In this document: one piece after another, positions 8,124-16,006 of the stretch
How positions within the stretch are numbered: the stretch's first letter is position 1
Layout: each line of letters begins with the position of its first letter
Source of the DNA: Streptococcus sp. oral taxon 058 str. F0407
Lineage (GTDB): Bacteria > Bacillota > Bacilli > Lactobacillales > Streptococcaceae
Assembly: GCF_000235485.1 (NCBI RefSeq)
Contig: NZ_JH378887.1
Span: 317,215-381,214, forward strand
DNA: 64,000 bases
Direction: 5' to 3'
Notes under the pieces: model-generated
What the model saw: only the letters and a program-made list of their open reading frames with translations
What the model was told of the DNA's origin: nothing
Databases searched by the model: none
Position numbers and translations under genes: made by a program

Positions 8124-9032
8124 TCAACTATCAAACTGAACTTCTTCTAGTAAGTATTCGATAAAGCGTTCGCCCATCTTGGATAGGCTGGTTTTTTCAT
8201 GTTGGATATAGACTAGTTCAATGGGATCGTCTATGTCCAGTGGAATGGAAACGATATTGTCTCCATTGAGGTTGCTATTCAAAATCCCTGTCGCAATGGT
8301 ATAACCATCCAAACCAATCAAGAGATTAAAGAGGGTAGCACGGTCGCTGACTACGATAGATTTTTTGTGGTATTCCTGCGAGAGAATCTCTTCGGAGAAG
8401 TAGAAGGAGTTGTGAGTCCCTTGGTCATAACTCAGATAAGGGAAGTCTTCCAAATCAGCCAGTTTGACCTTGTCTTTTTTGGCCAGAGGGTTGGTCTTGC
8501 TAACAAAGATATGGGGTTGAGCGGTAAAGAGGTGGTGGGCTAAGAGGTGATTGTCATCTAGCATTTTCGTTAAAACATCGCGGTTGTAGCTGTTTAAAAA
8601 GAGGACACCGACCTCGCTACGGAAGTTCTTGACATCATCAATAATCTCCCAAGTCCGAGTTTCACGAAGGAAGAGCTCGTATTTCTCCATATCACTTTTC
8701 TTAAGTAGCGATACAAAGGCATTGACCACAAAAGCATAGTGTTGAGACGACACGCTAAAGAGTTCGCGGTGGGTGACAGGATTTTTATAGCGTTCCTCCA
8801 AAAGCTGAGTTTGCTCGACAACTTGACGAGCGTAGGAGAGAAACTCCATCCCATCACGGGTCAAGGTAATGCCCTTGGGATTGCGGATAAAGATTTCAAT
8901 GCCCATTTCATTTTCCAAGTCTCGAACGGCATTAGAAAGACTGGGTTGGGTGATAAAGAGTTGCTTGGCTGCCTCATTCATAGAGCCAGTTTCGACGATT
9001 TTGATAATATAGTGTAGTTGTTGAATTCTCAT
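8124..9032 (-). CDS. cpsY: LysR-family transcriptional regulator, CpsY/MtaR type
   Basis: 302 residues. The N-terminal winged helix-turn-helix is MRIQQLHYIIKIVETGSMNEAAKQ...QPSLSNAV, followed by a LysR effector domain. The N-terminus matches what I recall of streptococcal CpsY/MtaR proteins, which control methionine transport and related functions. The start MRIQQL at 9032 is fixed by homology. An upstream ATG adds 12 residues that cross the promoter. No Shine-Dalgarno sequence precedes ATG 9032, and the -10 hexamer ends six bases before it, so the message may be leaderless. It is divergent from yqgQ. The target genes are not in this window as far as I can tell. Confidence 0.85.
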   Translation of the reverse strand: MRIQQLHYIIKIVETGSMNEAAKQLFITQPSLSNAVRDLENEMGIEIFIRNPKGITLTRDGMEFLSYARQVVEQTQLLEERYKNPVTHRELFSVSSQHYAFVVNAFVSLLKKSDMEKYELFLRETRTWEIIDDVKNFRSEVGVLFLNSYNRDVLTKMLDDNHLLAHHLFTAQPHIFVSKTNPLAKKDKVKLADLEDFPYLSYDQGTHNSFYFSEEILSQEYHKKSIVVSDRATLFNLLIGLDGYTIATGILNSNLNGDNIVSIPLDIDDPIELVYIQHEKTSLSKMGERFIEYLLEEVQFDS

Positions 9033-9038
9033 GTTTTT

Positions 9039-9068
9039 ATTGTACCACACTTGCGGAAGAATGAGCAA
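9039..9068 (-). promoter_or_regulatory. Promoter of cpsY with extended -10
   Basis: On the minus strand, TTGCTC, an 18-base spacer, then TGG-TACAAT (the -10 at 9039-9044). Six bases separate the -10 from the ATG, which places the transcript start at or next to the start codon. Confidence 0.65.
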
Positions 9069-9106
9069 AGAAGATGAAGGGAAGAGAGGAAAGCTCCAAA
9101 CTGGTA

Positions 9107-9135
9107 TTGAAAAAATGTCTAGAATCTGCTAAAAT
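9107..9135 (+). promoter_or_regulatory. Promoter of the yqgQ operon
   Basis: TTGAAA (9107-9112), a 17-base spacer, then TAAAAT (9130-9135). The ATG at 9143 is seven bases beyond the -10, so transcription should begin at the start codon. Confidence 0.65.
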
Positions 9136-9142
9136 GAAAGCT

Positions 9143-9367
9143 ATGAAAACATTCTATGATGTGCAGCAATTTCTCAAACAGTTTGGCATTGTTGTCTATG
9201 TGGGGAAGCGCTTGTATGATATTGAACTGATGAAGCTCGAACTCTCTCGGATATATGATGCAGGTCTGATGGATAAGCTAGACTATCTAGAGGCGGAAGC
9301 TGTTCTTCGTAGAGAGCACAAGATAGAATTAGACTACATAGAGAAAAATGGAGATAAGAACTTATGA
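9143..9367 (+). CDS. yqgQ: YqgQ family protein (DUF910)
   Basis: A 74-residue soluble helical protein beginning MKTFYDVQQFLKQFG, with the family pattern 'YDVQQ.LK.FG...Y.G.R..DIELM'. It is widespread in Firmicutes, usually next to glucokinase or rhodanese genes. Its role is unknown. I chose ATG 9143; upstream in-frame ATGs (9074, 9134) lie in or before the promoter. There is no ribosome-binding site, and the promoter position predicts a leaderless message. It overlaps the next gene by four bases (ATGA). Confidence 0.8.
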   Translation: MKTFYDVQQFLKQFGIVVYVGKRLYDIELMKLELSRIYDAGLMDKLDYLEAEAVLRREHKIELDYIEKNGDKNL

Positions 9368-9744
9368 CAATTTGGATTGTTTGGGGAATTGTATTGGCGA
9401 TGGCGGCATGGATGGGGTATAACTACCTTCGTATTCGTCGTGCGGCTAAGATTGTAGACAATGCAGAATTTGAAGCCCTGATTCGGAAGGGACAGTTGAT
9501 CGATGTCCGTGATGCAGCAGAATTTCACAGAAAACATATCCTTGGTGCGCGCAATATTCCTTCAAGTCAATTGAAGTCAAGCCTAGCTGCCCTTCGTAAG
9601 GATAAACCTGTCCTTCTCTACGAGAACCAACGTGGACAACGAGTGACCAATGCAGCACTTTATCTGAAAAAGCAAGGTTTCTCTGAGATTTATATCCTTT
9701 CTTATGGCTTGGATTCTTGGAATGGTAAGGTCAAGACTAGCTAA
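9364..9744 (+). CDS. Membrane-anchored rhodanese-like protein lacking the catalytic cysteine
   Basis: 126 residues: one N-terminal membrane helix (about 1-20), then a rhodanese fold with LIDVRDAAEFHRKHILGARNIP and YGLDSWNG. Active sulfurtransferases have a cysteine in the loop after the central strand (VYCxxGxRS). Here the loop reads LLYENQRGQRV, and the whole protein has no cysteine, so transfer of sulfur by the usual route is not possible. It may bind a ligand or partner, or act in signalling at the membrane. The ATG overlaps the yqgQ stop by four bases, indicating an operon. Confidence 0.85.
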   Translation: MTIWIVWGIVLAMAAWMGYNYLRIRRAAKIVDNAEFEALIRKGQLIDVRDAAEFHRKHILGARNIPSSQLKSSLAALRKDKPVLLYENQRGQRVTNAALYLKKQGFSEIYILSYGLDSWNGKVKTS

Positions 9745-9815
9745 GATTAAGGAAAAAGTTGATAGAGTCGGTCTCATATACTAAATCAATAAACATTTTA
9801 AGGAGTTTTTAGAAA

Positions 9816-10043
9816 ATGCAAGAAAAGAATAAAACCTCACGTAATATAGGTATCCTATCAATCGTAGCTAGTCTTTGGCTTCCATTACTAAGCATTGTTT
9901 TAGGAATTCTTGCTATAATAGAAGCTAACACACGTCAAAAAGAATCTGGACTTGATTATAAAGCAGAAAGAATTATAGCTATTGTAGGTATTGTTCTTTC
10001 TGCTCTTAACTGGATTATTGGAATTATCTTACATATGAGTTAA
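9816..10043 (+). CDS. Small two-helix membrane protein (DUF4190-like)
   Basis: 75 residues: a polar N-terminus, a hydrophobic segment (about 11-35), a loop with KAERIIA, and a second hydrophobic segment (about 48-72). The 'G...SI.....P......GI.AII' pattern resembles DUF4190 proteins, without proof. AAGGAG lies 11 bases before the ATG. It follows the rhodanese gene by 71 bases and ends at a clear terminator. Function is unknown. Confidence 0.65.
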   Translation: MQEKNKTSRNIGILSIVASLWLPLLSIVLGILAIIEANTRQKESGLDYKAERIIAIVGIVLSALNWIIGIILHMS

Positions 10044-10051
10044 AGAAGATT

Positions 10052-10082
10052 AAAAAAAGCTTTAAACATAAAGCTTTTTTTG
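10052..10082. terminator. Bidirectional terminator
   Basis: AAAAAAAGCTTT-AAACAT-AAAGCTTTTTTT, symmetric, between the small membrane gene and the convergent rsuA. Confidence 0.85.
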
Positions 10083-10084
10083 TT

Positions 10085-10810
10085 TTATCCACTTTTCTCT
10101 AAGTATTTTTTAATCATCTCTAATTCTTCTGGATTCAAGGGACGGAATTGACCTTCTGCCAGTTCTGGGTCTAAAGTGAAATCACCGAACTGAACTCGTT
10201 TGAGAGAGGTCACCTTTACACCAACTGAGAGGAACATTTTTTTGACTTGATGAAATTTCCCTTCAGAGATGGTGATGGAAGCATGGCTCTCTGTTGGGCT
10301 TGCAGATAGAATTTCTAGTTTGGCTGGTTTGCAGAGTGTTCCATCTAAAAAGACGATTCCATCTTTGAACTTTTGGATATGGTCTGGTGTGAGCAGTCCA
10401 TTAACCTTGACTTGGTAAGTTTTATCCACATGATATTGAGGATGAAGGAGTTGAAAACCAAGAGGTCCATTGTCTGTCAAAAAGAGCAGTCCTGTCGTAT
10501 CGCGGTCTAGCCTGCCTATCGCGTAGAGTTGGTCTGACTGGATATTTTTGGGGACTAGGTCCATGACGGTTGGAAGTTTCTTATCCTTGCCAGCTGTAAC
10601 GACTCCGTTTGGCTTATGAAGCATGAGGTAGTTGTGCTCATATCCTTGGATTTGCCGTCCTTGAAAAACTAATTTCTGTAATCCAGTGTCGACATTTTGG
10701 GCGAGGGAGCTGGCTGGACAATCGTCCACTAGGATTTCTTTTTTCAGAAGTGCTTGTTTCATAGCCTTGCGACTGACCTTTTCTTGGGCTAATAATCTAT
10801 CTAAACGCAT
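10085..10810 (-). CDS. rsuA: 16S rRNA pseudouridine synthase RsuA
   Basis: 241 residues. It has an S4-type RNA-binding N-terminus (MRLDRLLAQEKVSRK) and a pseudouridine synthase domain with the catalytic Asp in GRLDRDTTGLLFLT. RsuA isomerises the uridine equivalent to E. coli 16S position 516. The shared family with RluB/E/F means the exact target uridine is inferred. HQVKKMF is the conserved late motif. It is a single gene, converging on a shared terminator at its 3' end and divergent from typA at its 5' end. Confidence 0.88.
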   Translation of the reverse strand: MRLDRLLAQEKVSRKAMKQALLKKEILVDDCPASSLAQNVDTGLQKLVFQGRQIQGYEHNYLMLHKPNGVVTAGKDKKLPTVMDLVPKNIQSDQLYAIGRLDRDTTGLLFLTDNGPLGFQLLHPQYHVDKTYQVKVNGLLTPDHIQKFKDGIVFLDGTLCKPAKLEILSASPTESHASITISEGKFHQVKKMFLSVGVKVTSLKRVQFGDFTLDPELAEGQFRPLNPEELEMIKKYLEKSG

Positions 10811-10919
10811 ACCAGCTTATCTTATCATAAGTCTCTGACTTTGAAAAGGAATGACATTGCCAGAAAAGCGAAGTGAAAACATTTACACTTGCTTGAGTTA
10901 TGTCATTTGACTGAAAATG

Positions 10920-10928
10920 TGGTATAAT
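10920..10928 (+). promoter_or_regulatory. Extended -10 promoter of typA
   Basis: TGG-TATAAT with no good -35 at the right distance. It lies 42 bases before the typA ATG. Confidence 0.65.
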
Positions 10929-10970
10929 TGCTCAGTTAGAAAATAAATTTTAAATATTATAGAGGAAATC

Positions 10971-12812
10971 ATGACAAAATTAAGAGAAGATATCCGTAAC
11001 ATTGCGATTATCGCCCACGTTGACCACGGGAAAACAACCCTCGTTGACGAATTATTGAAACAATCTGAAACTCTTGACGCTCGTACTGAGTTGGCAGAGC
11101 GTGCGATGGACTCAAACGATATCGAAAAAGAGCGTGGAATTACAATTCTTGCTAAAAATACAGCCGTTGCCTACAACGGAACTCGTATCAATATCATGGA
11201 CACACCAGGACACGCTGACTTCGGTGGAGAAGTTGAGCGTATCATGAAAATGGTTGACGGTGTTGTCTTGGTCGTAGATGCTTACGAAGGAACCATGCCA
11301 CAGACTCGTTTCGTATTGAAAAAAGCCTTGGAACAAGATCTTGTCCCAATCGTGGTTGTTAACAAAATCGACAAACCATCAGCTCGTCCAGCAGAAGTAG
11401 TGGACGAAGTCTTGGAACTTTTCATCGAGCTTGGCGCAGATGATGACCAGCTTGATTTCCCAGTGGTGTATGCTTCAGCTATCAACGGGACATCCTCCTT
11501 GTCAGATGATCCAGCTGATCAAGAAAAAACAATGGCGCCAATCTTTGACACCATCATCGACCACATCCCAGCTCCAGTAGATAACTCAGATGAGCCTTTG
11601 CAGTTCCAAGTGTCACTTTTGGACTACAACGACTTCGTAGGTCGTATCGGTATCGGTCGTGTCTTCCGTGGTAGTGTGAAAGTTGGGGACCAAGTTACCC
11701 TTTCTAAGCTAGATGGTACAACGAAGAACTTCCGTGTTACAAAACTCTTTGGTTTCTTTGGTTTGGAACGTCGTGAAATCCAAGAAGCAAAAGCAGGTGA
11801 CTTGATTGCCGTTTCAGGTATGGAAGATATCTTTGTTGGTGAGACGATTACACCGACAGATGCAGTTGAGCCTCTTCCAATCCTTCACATCGATGAGCCA
11901 ACGCTTCAAATGACCTTCTTGGTCAACAACTCACCATTTGCTGGTAAAGAAGGTAAATGGGTAACTTCTCGTAAGGTGGAAGAACGCTTGCAGGCCGAAT
12001 TGCAAACAGACGTTTCCCTTCGTGTTGACCCAACGGATTCACCAGATAAATGGACTGTTTCAGGTCGTGGAGAATTGCACTTGTCAATCCTGATCGAAAC
12101 CATGCGTCGTGAAGGCTATGAGCTTCAAGTATCTCGTCCAGAGGTTATCGTAAAAGAGATTGATGGTGTTAAATGTGAGCCATTTGAACGTGTTCAAATC
12201 GATACTCCAGAAGAATACCAAGGATCTGTTATCCAAAGCCTTTCTGAACGTAAGGGTGAAATGTTGGATATGATTTCAACTGGTAATGGTCAAACTCGTT
12301 TGGTCTTCCTTGTTCCAGCGCGTGGTTTGATCGGATACTCAACTGAGTTCTTGTCAATGACTCGTGGTTACGGTATTATGAACCATACCTTTGACCAATA
12401 CTTGCCATTGATTCCGGGTGAAATTGGGGGACGTCACCGTGGTGCCCTTGTTTCTATCGATGCTGGTAAGGCTACAACTTACTCAATAATGTCTATCGAA
12501 GAACGTGGAACTATCTTTGTCAACCCAGGTACTGAGGTTTATGAAGGAATGATCATCGGTGAAAACTCTCGTGAAAATGACTTGACAGTTAACATCACTA
12601 AGGCCAAACAAATGACCAACGTTCGTTCTGCTACCAAGGACCAAACAGCTGTCATCAAGACGCCTCGTATCTTGACCCTTGAAGAGTCTCTTGAGTTCTT
12701 GAACGACGATGAGTACATGGAAGTAACGCCTGAATCTATCCGTTTGCGTAAGCAAATCCTCAACAAAGCAGAGCGTGAGAAAGCAAACAAAAAGAAAAAA
12801 TCAGCTGAGTAA
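10971..12812 (+). CDS. typA: Ribosome-associated GTPase TypA/BipA
   Basis: 613 residues, the standard length. The G1 motif is [10 protein letters not shown], followed by the RGITI switch, DTPGHAD and NKID. Domain II, an EF-G-like domain and the TypA-specific C-terminus ending in a lysine-rich tail complete it. It binds the ribosome in the EF-G site and supports assembly and growth under stress. The site GAGGAAATC before the ATG serves as ribosome-binding site. Codon use is highly biased (many preferred codons), unlike its neighbours, in keeping with strong expression. A small membrane protein gene follows 20 bases later. Confidence 0.95.
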   Translation: MTKLREDIRNIAIIAHVDHGKTTLVDELLKQSETLDARTELAERAMDSNDIEKERGITILAKNTAVAYNGTRINIMDTPGHADFGGEVERIMKMVDGVVLVVDAYEGTMPQTRFVLKKALEQDLVPIVVVNKIDKPSARPAEVVDEVLELFIELGADDDQLDFPVVYASAINGTSSLSDDPADQEKTMAPIFDTIIDHIPAPVDNSDEPLQFQVSLLDYNDFVGRIGIGRVFRGSVKVGDQVTLSKLDGTTKNFRVTKLFGFFGLERREIQEAKAGDLIAVSGMEDIFVGETITPTDAVEPLPILHIDEPTLQMTFLVNNSPFAGKEGKWVTSRKVEERLQAELQTDVSLRVDPTDSPDKWTVSGRGELHLSILIETMRREGYELQVSRPEVIVKEIDGVKCEPFERVQIDTPEEYQGSVIQSLSERKGEMLDMISTGNGQTRLVFLVPARGLIGYSTEFLSMTRGYGIMNHTFDQYLPLIPGEIGGRHRGALVSIDAGKATTYSIMSIEERGTIFVNPGTEVYEGMIIGENSRENDLTVNITKAKQMTNVRSATKDQTAVIKTPRILTLEESLEFLNDDEYMEVTPESIRLRKQILNKAEREKANKKKKSAE

Positions 12813-12831
12813 CAGCTAGAAAGAGATAAAG

Positions 12832-13086
12832 ATGGTCTATTTAATCATAGGGATACTCTTATTACTACTCTATGTATTTGCGACACCACAAAGTATCAAA
12901 GGAACAGTCAACATCGTTATCTTGGTCTTTGTGGTTGTTGCACTCTTGATTTTGTTGATGTTGTCCATCTTGCAAATCTTCCAATTACCGACAGAATTCT
13001 TTGTCACAATCGCCATGCTTGTCCTAGCCTACTTTAGCTTGAGGGACATTACGCTCATGCCTGTAAAAAAAGGTAAAAGAAGATGA
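12832..13086 (+). CDS. Small membrane protein, DUF3165 family
   Basis: 84 residues, almost entirely hydrophobic, with two to three membrane segments and a basic tail (KKGKRR). It resembles the streptococcal DUF3165 proteins often found after typA. The ATG is 20 bases after typA with AAAGAGATAAAG upstream, so the two are probably cotranscribed. The role is unknown. Confidence 0.75.
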   Translation: MVYLIIGILLLLLYVFATPQSIKGTVNIVILVFVVVALLILLMLSILQIFQLPTEFFVTIAMLVLAYFSLRDITLMPVKKGKRR

Positions 13087-13145
13087 TAGAAGAGGCTGGG
13101 CAATGACTCAGTTTGAGGAGAAAATTTAGTAAATTTTTCCATGAT

Positions 13146-13193
13146 AAAACGCATAATATCAAGGTTTTTGAATGCCTGATATTATGCGTTTTT
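13146..13193 (+). terminator. Strong terminator after typA-DUF3165
   Basis: AAAACGCATAATATCAAGG pairs with CCTGATATTATGCGTTTTT: about 18 pairs with one mismatch and a 10-base loop, ending in five T. The stem is unusually long. Similar long GCATAATATC hairpins recur in streptococcal genomes, so this may be a dispersed element. Confidence 0.8.
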
Positions 13194-13410
13194 ATGATTT
13201 TGAAAACTTTTTGAACAACCTATTAGAAAGTGGATACTCTTACAATTATTTTGGAAATAATGTAGCTTCTGATTTAATGTATATCTTCTTAGGACAGCTA
13301 TTGTTTCAACATTTTTAGGAGCAGCTTTGTTTTAAACATAAAGAAAAAGATTGGAGAAAATCGTCCAAAATGAACTTTTTCTTCAATCTGGAGGTTCACA
13401 CCTCTTTTTC
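13194..13410. other. Spacer between typA block and pbuX
   Basis: I find no supportable gene. A 44-codon frame (13184-13318) begins inside the terminator stem and has no ribosome-binding site. Near 13350-13395, AGATTG/CAATCTTTTTC on the minus strand can form a weak stem that might end the xpt-pbuX transcript. Confidence 0.35.
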
Positions 13411-14673
13411 TTATTTCTTTTTCCGATTTAGTACGGCATTGAGTACAATGGCGAGGAGGCTTGCCACGACGATTCCGTTTGAGAAGAACATTTGGAAGGC
13501 TGTTGGCATGCTGACAAAGAGATTGCTGTTGTTGAGTCCGACACCTGCAGCGATTGAAACTGCTGCGATAAGGAAGTTGTGCTCATTGTTAGCAAAGTCA
13601 ACGCGGGCGAGGATCTGCATACCTTGAAGGGAAACAAAACCAAACATCACCAGCATGGCACCACCAAGGACAGGGCTTGGAATGATTTGGGCAAGGGCAC
13701 CAAACTTAGGAAGGAGTCCAAGGAGAACGAGGAAACCAGCTGCGTAGTAGATTGGCAGGCGTTTCTTGATACCTGATAATTTAACCAGACCAACGTTTTG
13801 TGAAAATCCTGTGTAAGGGAAGGTATTAAAGATTCCTCCGAGAAGTACGGCTAAGCCTTCTGCGCGGTAACCGTTGCGCAGGCGCGTGCTGTCGATGGGG
13901 TCGTTGGTAATATCTGACAAGGCTAGGTAAACACCAGTCGATTCAACCATAGACACCGTTGCGATGATACACATCATGACAATAGAGGAGATTTCAAAAG
14001 TCGGTGTACCAAAGTAGAGGGGAGTTGGGACATGAACAAGTGGTGCTGCTGCAACAGGCGAGAAGTCCACCAATCCCATGGTAGCAGCGATGGCAGTTCC
14101 GACAACCAACCCAATCAAAATAGAGATGGACTTGATAAATCCTTTGGTAAAGATGTTAATCAAGAGGATAATCAAAACAGTGATAGCTGCAAGCAAGAGG
14201 CTTTGACCAGTTGGCTCTGGAACGTTATTCCCCATATTTCCAATAGCGACAGGAATCAAGGTCAACCCAATCGTGGTAATAACTGCCCCAGTTACGATAG
14301 AAGGGAAAAGATTGGCCACTTTTGAGAAGATGCCTGAAATCAAAACCACGTAAATCCCTGATGCGATAAGGGCACCAAACATAGCACCACTGCCATGGCT
14401 TTGCCCAATCATAATCAAGGGAGCGACGGATTGGAAGGCAACTCCGAGAACGACTGGTAGTCCAATCCCAAAGTATTTGTTGAGTTGGAGTTGGAGGAAG
14501 GTGGCCACCCCACACATGAAGATATCTGTAGAAATCAGGTAGGTCAACTGCTCAGCTGAATAGCCAAGGGCTGTCGCAATCATGATAGGAACCAGGATAG
14601 AGCCTGAGTACATGGCTAGTAAGTGCTGAAGCCCTAGAACCGCAGCCTGCGAGTGTTTTTCTTGTTGTTGCAT
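13411..14673 (-). CDS. pbuX: Xanthine permease (nucleobase:cation symporter-2)
   Basis: 420 residues with about 12-14 membrane segments. It begins with the family's QHLLAMYSGSILVPI stretch and has the signature-like VESTGVYLALSD and GVFNTFPYT-type segments of the NAT/NCS2 family. It takes up xanthine (possibly other purines) with a cation. The ATG overlaps the xpt stop by one base (TAATG), so it is translated from the xpt message under the riboswitch. The protein ends in NRKKK. Confidence 0.9.
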   Translation of the reverse strand: MQQQEKHSQAAVLGLQHLLAMYSGSILVPIMIATALGYSAEQLTYLISTDIFMCGVATFLQLQLNKYFGIGLPVVLGVAFQSVAPLIMIGQSHGSGAMFGALIASGIYVVLISGIFSKVANLFPSIVTGAVITTIGLTLIPVAIGNMGNNVPEPTGQSLLLAAITVLIILLINIFTKGFIKSISILIGLVVGTAIAATMGLVDFSPVAAAPLVHVPTPLYFGTPTFEISSIVMMCIIATVSMVESTGVYLALSDITNDPIDSTRLRNGYRAEGLAVLLGGIFNTFPYTGFSQNVGLVKLSGIKKRLPIYYAAGFLVLLGLLPKFGALAQIIPSPVLGGAMLVMFGFVSLQGMQILARVDFANNEHNFLIAAVSIAAGVGLNNSNLFVSMPTAFQMFFSNGIVVASLLAIVLNAVLNRKKK

Positions 14674-15254
14674 TAGAGATCTGCCTCCTTAAATACGACT
14701 TGATCGTTTTCAAAACGTTCCAAACGAGCGAGTGATAGGACTGGATAGCCGGCTTTCTCGAGCAAATCACGACCATCCTGGAAGGATTTTTCAATCACGA
14801 TACCGATGGCTTCGACTTTTGCTCCGGCCTGTTCGATGATGTGAATCAAGCCTTTGGAAGCTTGACCATTGGCTAGGAAATCATCGATAATCAAGACCTT
14901 GTCCTCTGGTGAGAGAAATTTTCCAGCGATGGAAACGGTGCTGGTCACCTGCTTGGTAAAGGAGTAGACTTCGGCAGTTAAGATGCCTTCGTTCATGGTG
15001 ATGTTTTTAGCTTTCTTTGCGAAAATCATGGGAACACCTAAGGCTTCAGCTGTAAAAACAGCTGGAGCGATACCAGAAGCTTCAATGGTCACAACCTTGG
15101 TAATGCCAGCAGTAGCGAATTTGTCCGCAAAAACCTTACCAATCTCTCGCATCAAGCTAAAGTCAACTTGGTGGGTTAGAAAGGAATCTACCTTGAGGAT
15201 GTTGTCACCCAAGATATGCCCATCCTGAAGGATGCGCTCTTCTAATAATTTCAT
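14673..15254 (-). CDS. xpt: Xanthine phosphoribosyltransferase
   Basis: 193 residues. It makes XMP from xanthine and PRPP for purine salvage. The PRPP-binding motif is [13 protein letters not shown] (about residues 125-137). Family landmarks include [11 protein letters not shown] and MKLLEERI at the N-terminus. AGGAGG lies before the ATG (on the minus strand, TTAGGAGGTC). It is the first gene of an xpt-pbuX operon with a purine riboswitch about 140 bases upstream, as in many Firmicutes. Confidence 0.93.
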   Translation of the reverse strand: MKLLEERILQDGHILGDNILKVDSFLTHQVDFSLMREIGKVFADKFATAGITKVVTIEASGIAPAVFTAEALGVPMIFAKKAKNITMNEGILTAEVYSFTKQVTSTVSIAGKFLSPEDKVLIIDDFLANGQASKGLIHIIEQAGAKVEAIGIVIEKSFQDGRDLLEKAGYPVLSLARLERFENDQVVFKEADL

Positions 15255-15309
15255 AAGACCTCCTAAAGTCTAAACTCTTTGGTGTTTTTCTATCGCCTTT
15301 ATCATCTCT

Positions 15310-15365
15310 AAAAAGGGCTAGAAAAAAGGACCTACTTAACAGATAAGCAAGCCCTCCAAATAGGT
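15310..15365 (-). terminator. Expression platform of the xpt riboswitch
   Basis: Two alternative stems end in T runs on the minus strand. ACCTATTT pairs with AAGTAGGT followed by CCTTTTTT, and AGGGCT pairs with AGCCCT followed by TTTTT. Just upstream is the hairpin GGTATGG...CCATACC (15363-15383). They lie between aptamer and coding start, so they probably switch transcription on or off. Which pairings compete with the aptamer was not computed. Confidence 0.55.
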
Positions 15366-15394
15366 ATGGCAAAAAACCATACCTTCAGCTGACA

Positions 15395-15459
15395 TACTCA
15401 TTGTTAGGTGTTCCGGCACCTTGTAGAAACGTCGTGCCAATTCACGACATAAACAAGTA
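15395..15459 (-). ncRNA. Purine (guanine-class) riboswitch aptamer
   Basis: On the minus strand P1 is TACTTGT/ATGAGTA (seven pairs with G-U), P2 is GTCGTG/CACGAC, the junction is GTTTCTAC (the conserved J2/3), and P3 is AGGTG/CACCT. The loops carry GG and CC for the loop-loop contact. The J3/1 strand is AACA with C at the ligand-reading position, which fits guanine or xanthine-like purines rather than adenine. Two junction positions differ from the Bacillus xpt aptamer (T-A instead of A-T next to P1, and U for A in J1/2). It controls xpt-pbuX. Confidence 0.82.
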
Positions 15460-15469
15460 AAATGGTACT

Positions 15470-15498
15470 ATTATCAAACGCGATAGCGTTAATGTCAT
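15470..15498 (-). promoter_or_regulatory. Promoter of xpt-pbuX
   Basis: On the minus strand ATGACA, a 17-base spacer, then GATAAT (15470-15475). It lies just upstream of the aptamer. Confidence 0.6.
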
Positions 15499-15550
15499 TA
15501 TTTTACACTAAATAGCTTTATAAATCAAATATTTTGTTAGGATTTGGATG

Positions 15551-15616
15551 AAAAAAGCGAACGAATAGAAACCTACAACACGATACCGTATTGTAGGTTT
15601 CTATTATTCTATTCGC
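15551..15616. terminator. Long hairpin terminator overlapping the VOC gene stop
   Basis: AGCGAACGAATAGAAACCTACAA pairs with TTGTAGGTTTCTATTATTCTATTCGC, a stem of about 22 pairs with a small internal loop. On the minus strand it ends in TTTTTT. One arm includes the last codon and stop of the VOC gene (15609). Confidence 0.8.
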
Positions 15617-15995
15617 TAAATCTTAAAAAATAGCCATCTGGATCCAAAACTGCAAATTCGTGAGGATAGATATAGTGATCACCGATACGAAATGTTCTCT
15701 TGGTTAAAGGACGGTAAATAGGGTAGTTGGCCTCAATCACTTTTTGATAAAGTTGTGGAACATCCTTTATACCAAAAGATAGGTTGACACCTTTTCCAAA
15801 AGGGTAGGTAAGGTTAGCCAGTTCCTCGGGGGTTCCTTCCTCTAGCATAAGCTGGCACTCTTCAAGAGAAAGAAAGAGAAAGTTTTCTTCTGGTCGCTCG
15901 TATTCGACACTAAAACCGAGCAAATCGCAGTAGAAGGAACGGGACTGTTCGATATCCGATACAACAAACTCGGGAATAACTGCATTGTAGTTCAT
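15609..15995 (-). CDS. VOC-family (glyoxalase/bleomycin-resistance-like) protein
   Basis: 128 residues with the vicinal-oxygen-chelate fold: MNYNAVIPEFVVSDIEQSRSFYCDLLGF at the start and AVLDPDGYFLRFSE at the end. Most such streptococcal proteins have unknown substrates. The C-terminal acidic residue in 'YFLRF.E' is a usual metal ligand. It resembles the bleomycin-resistance branch but resistance is not shown. It lies 11 bases after exoA on the same strand, probably cotranscribed, and ends in a strong terminator. Confidence 0.8.
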   Translation of the reverse strand: MNYNAVIPEFVVSDIEQSRSFYCDLLGFSVEYERPEENFLFLSLEECQLMLEEGTPEELANLTYPFGKGVNLSFGIKDVPQLYQKVIEANYPIYRPLTKRTFRIGDHYIYPHEFAVLDPDGYFLRFSE

Positions 15996-16006
15996 CGTGA
16001 AAATCC

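Noticed and set aside
13184-13318. 44-codon frame after the typA terminator
   Set aside because: It starts inside the terminator stem, has no ribosome site and no recognisable motif; kept only as a low-interest note.
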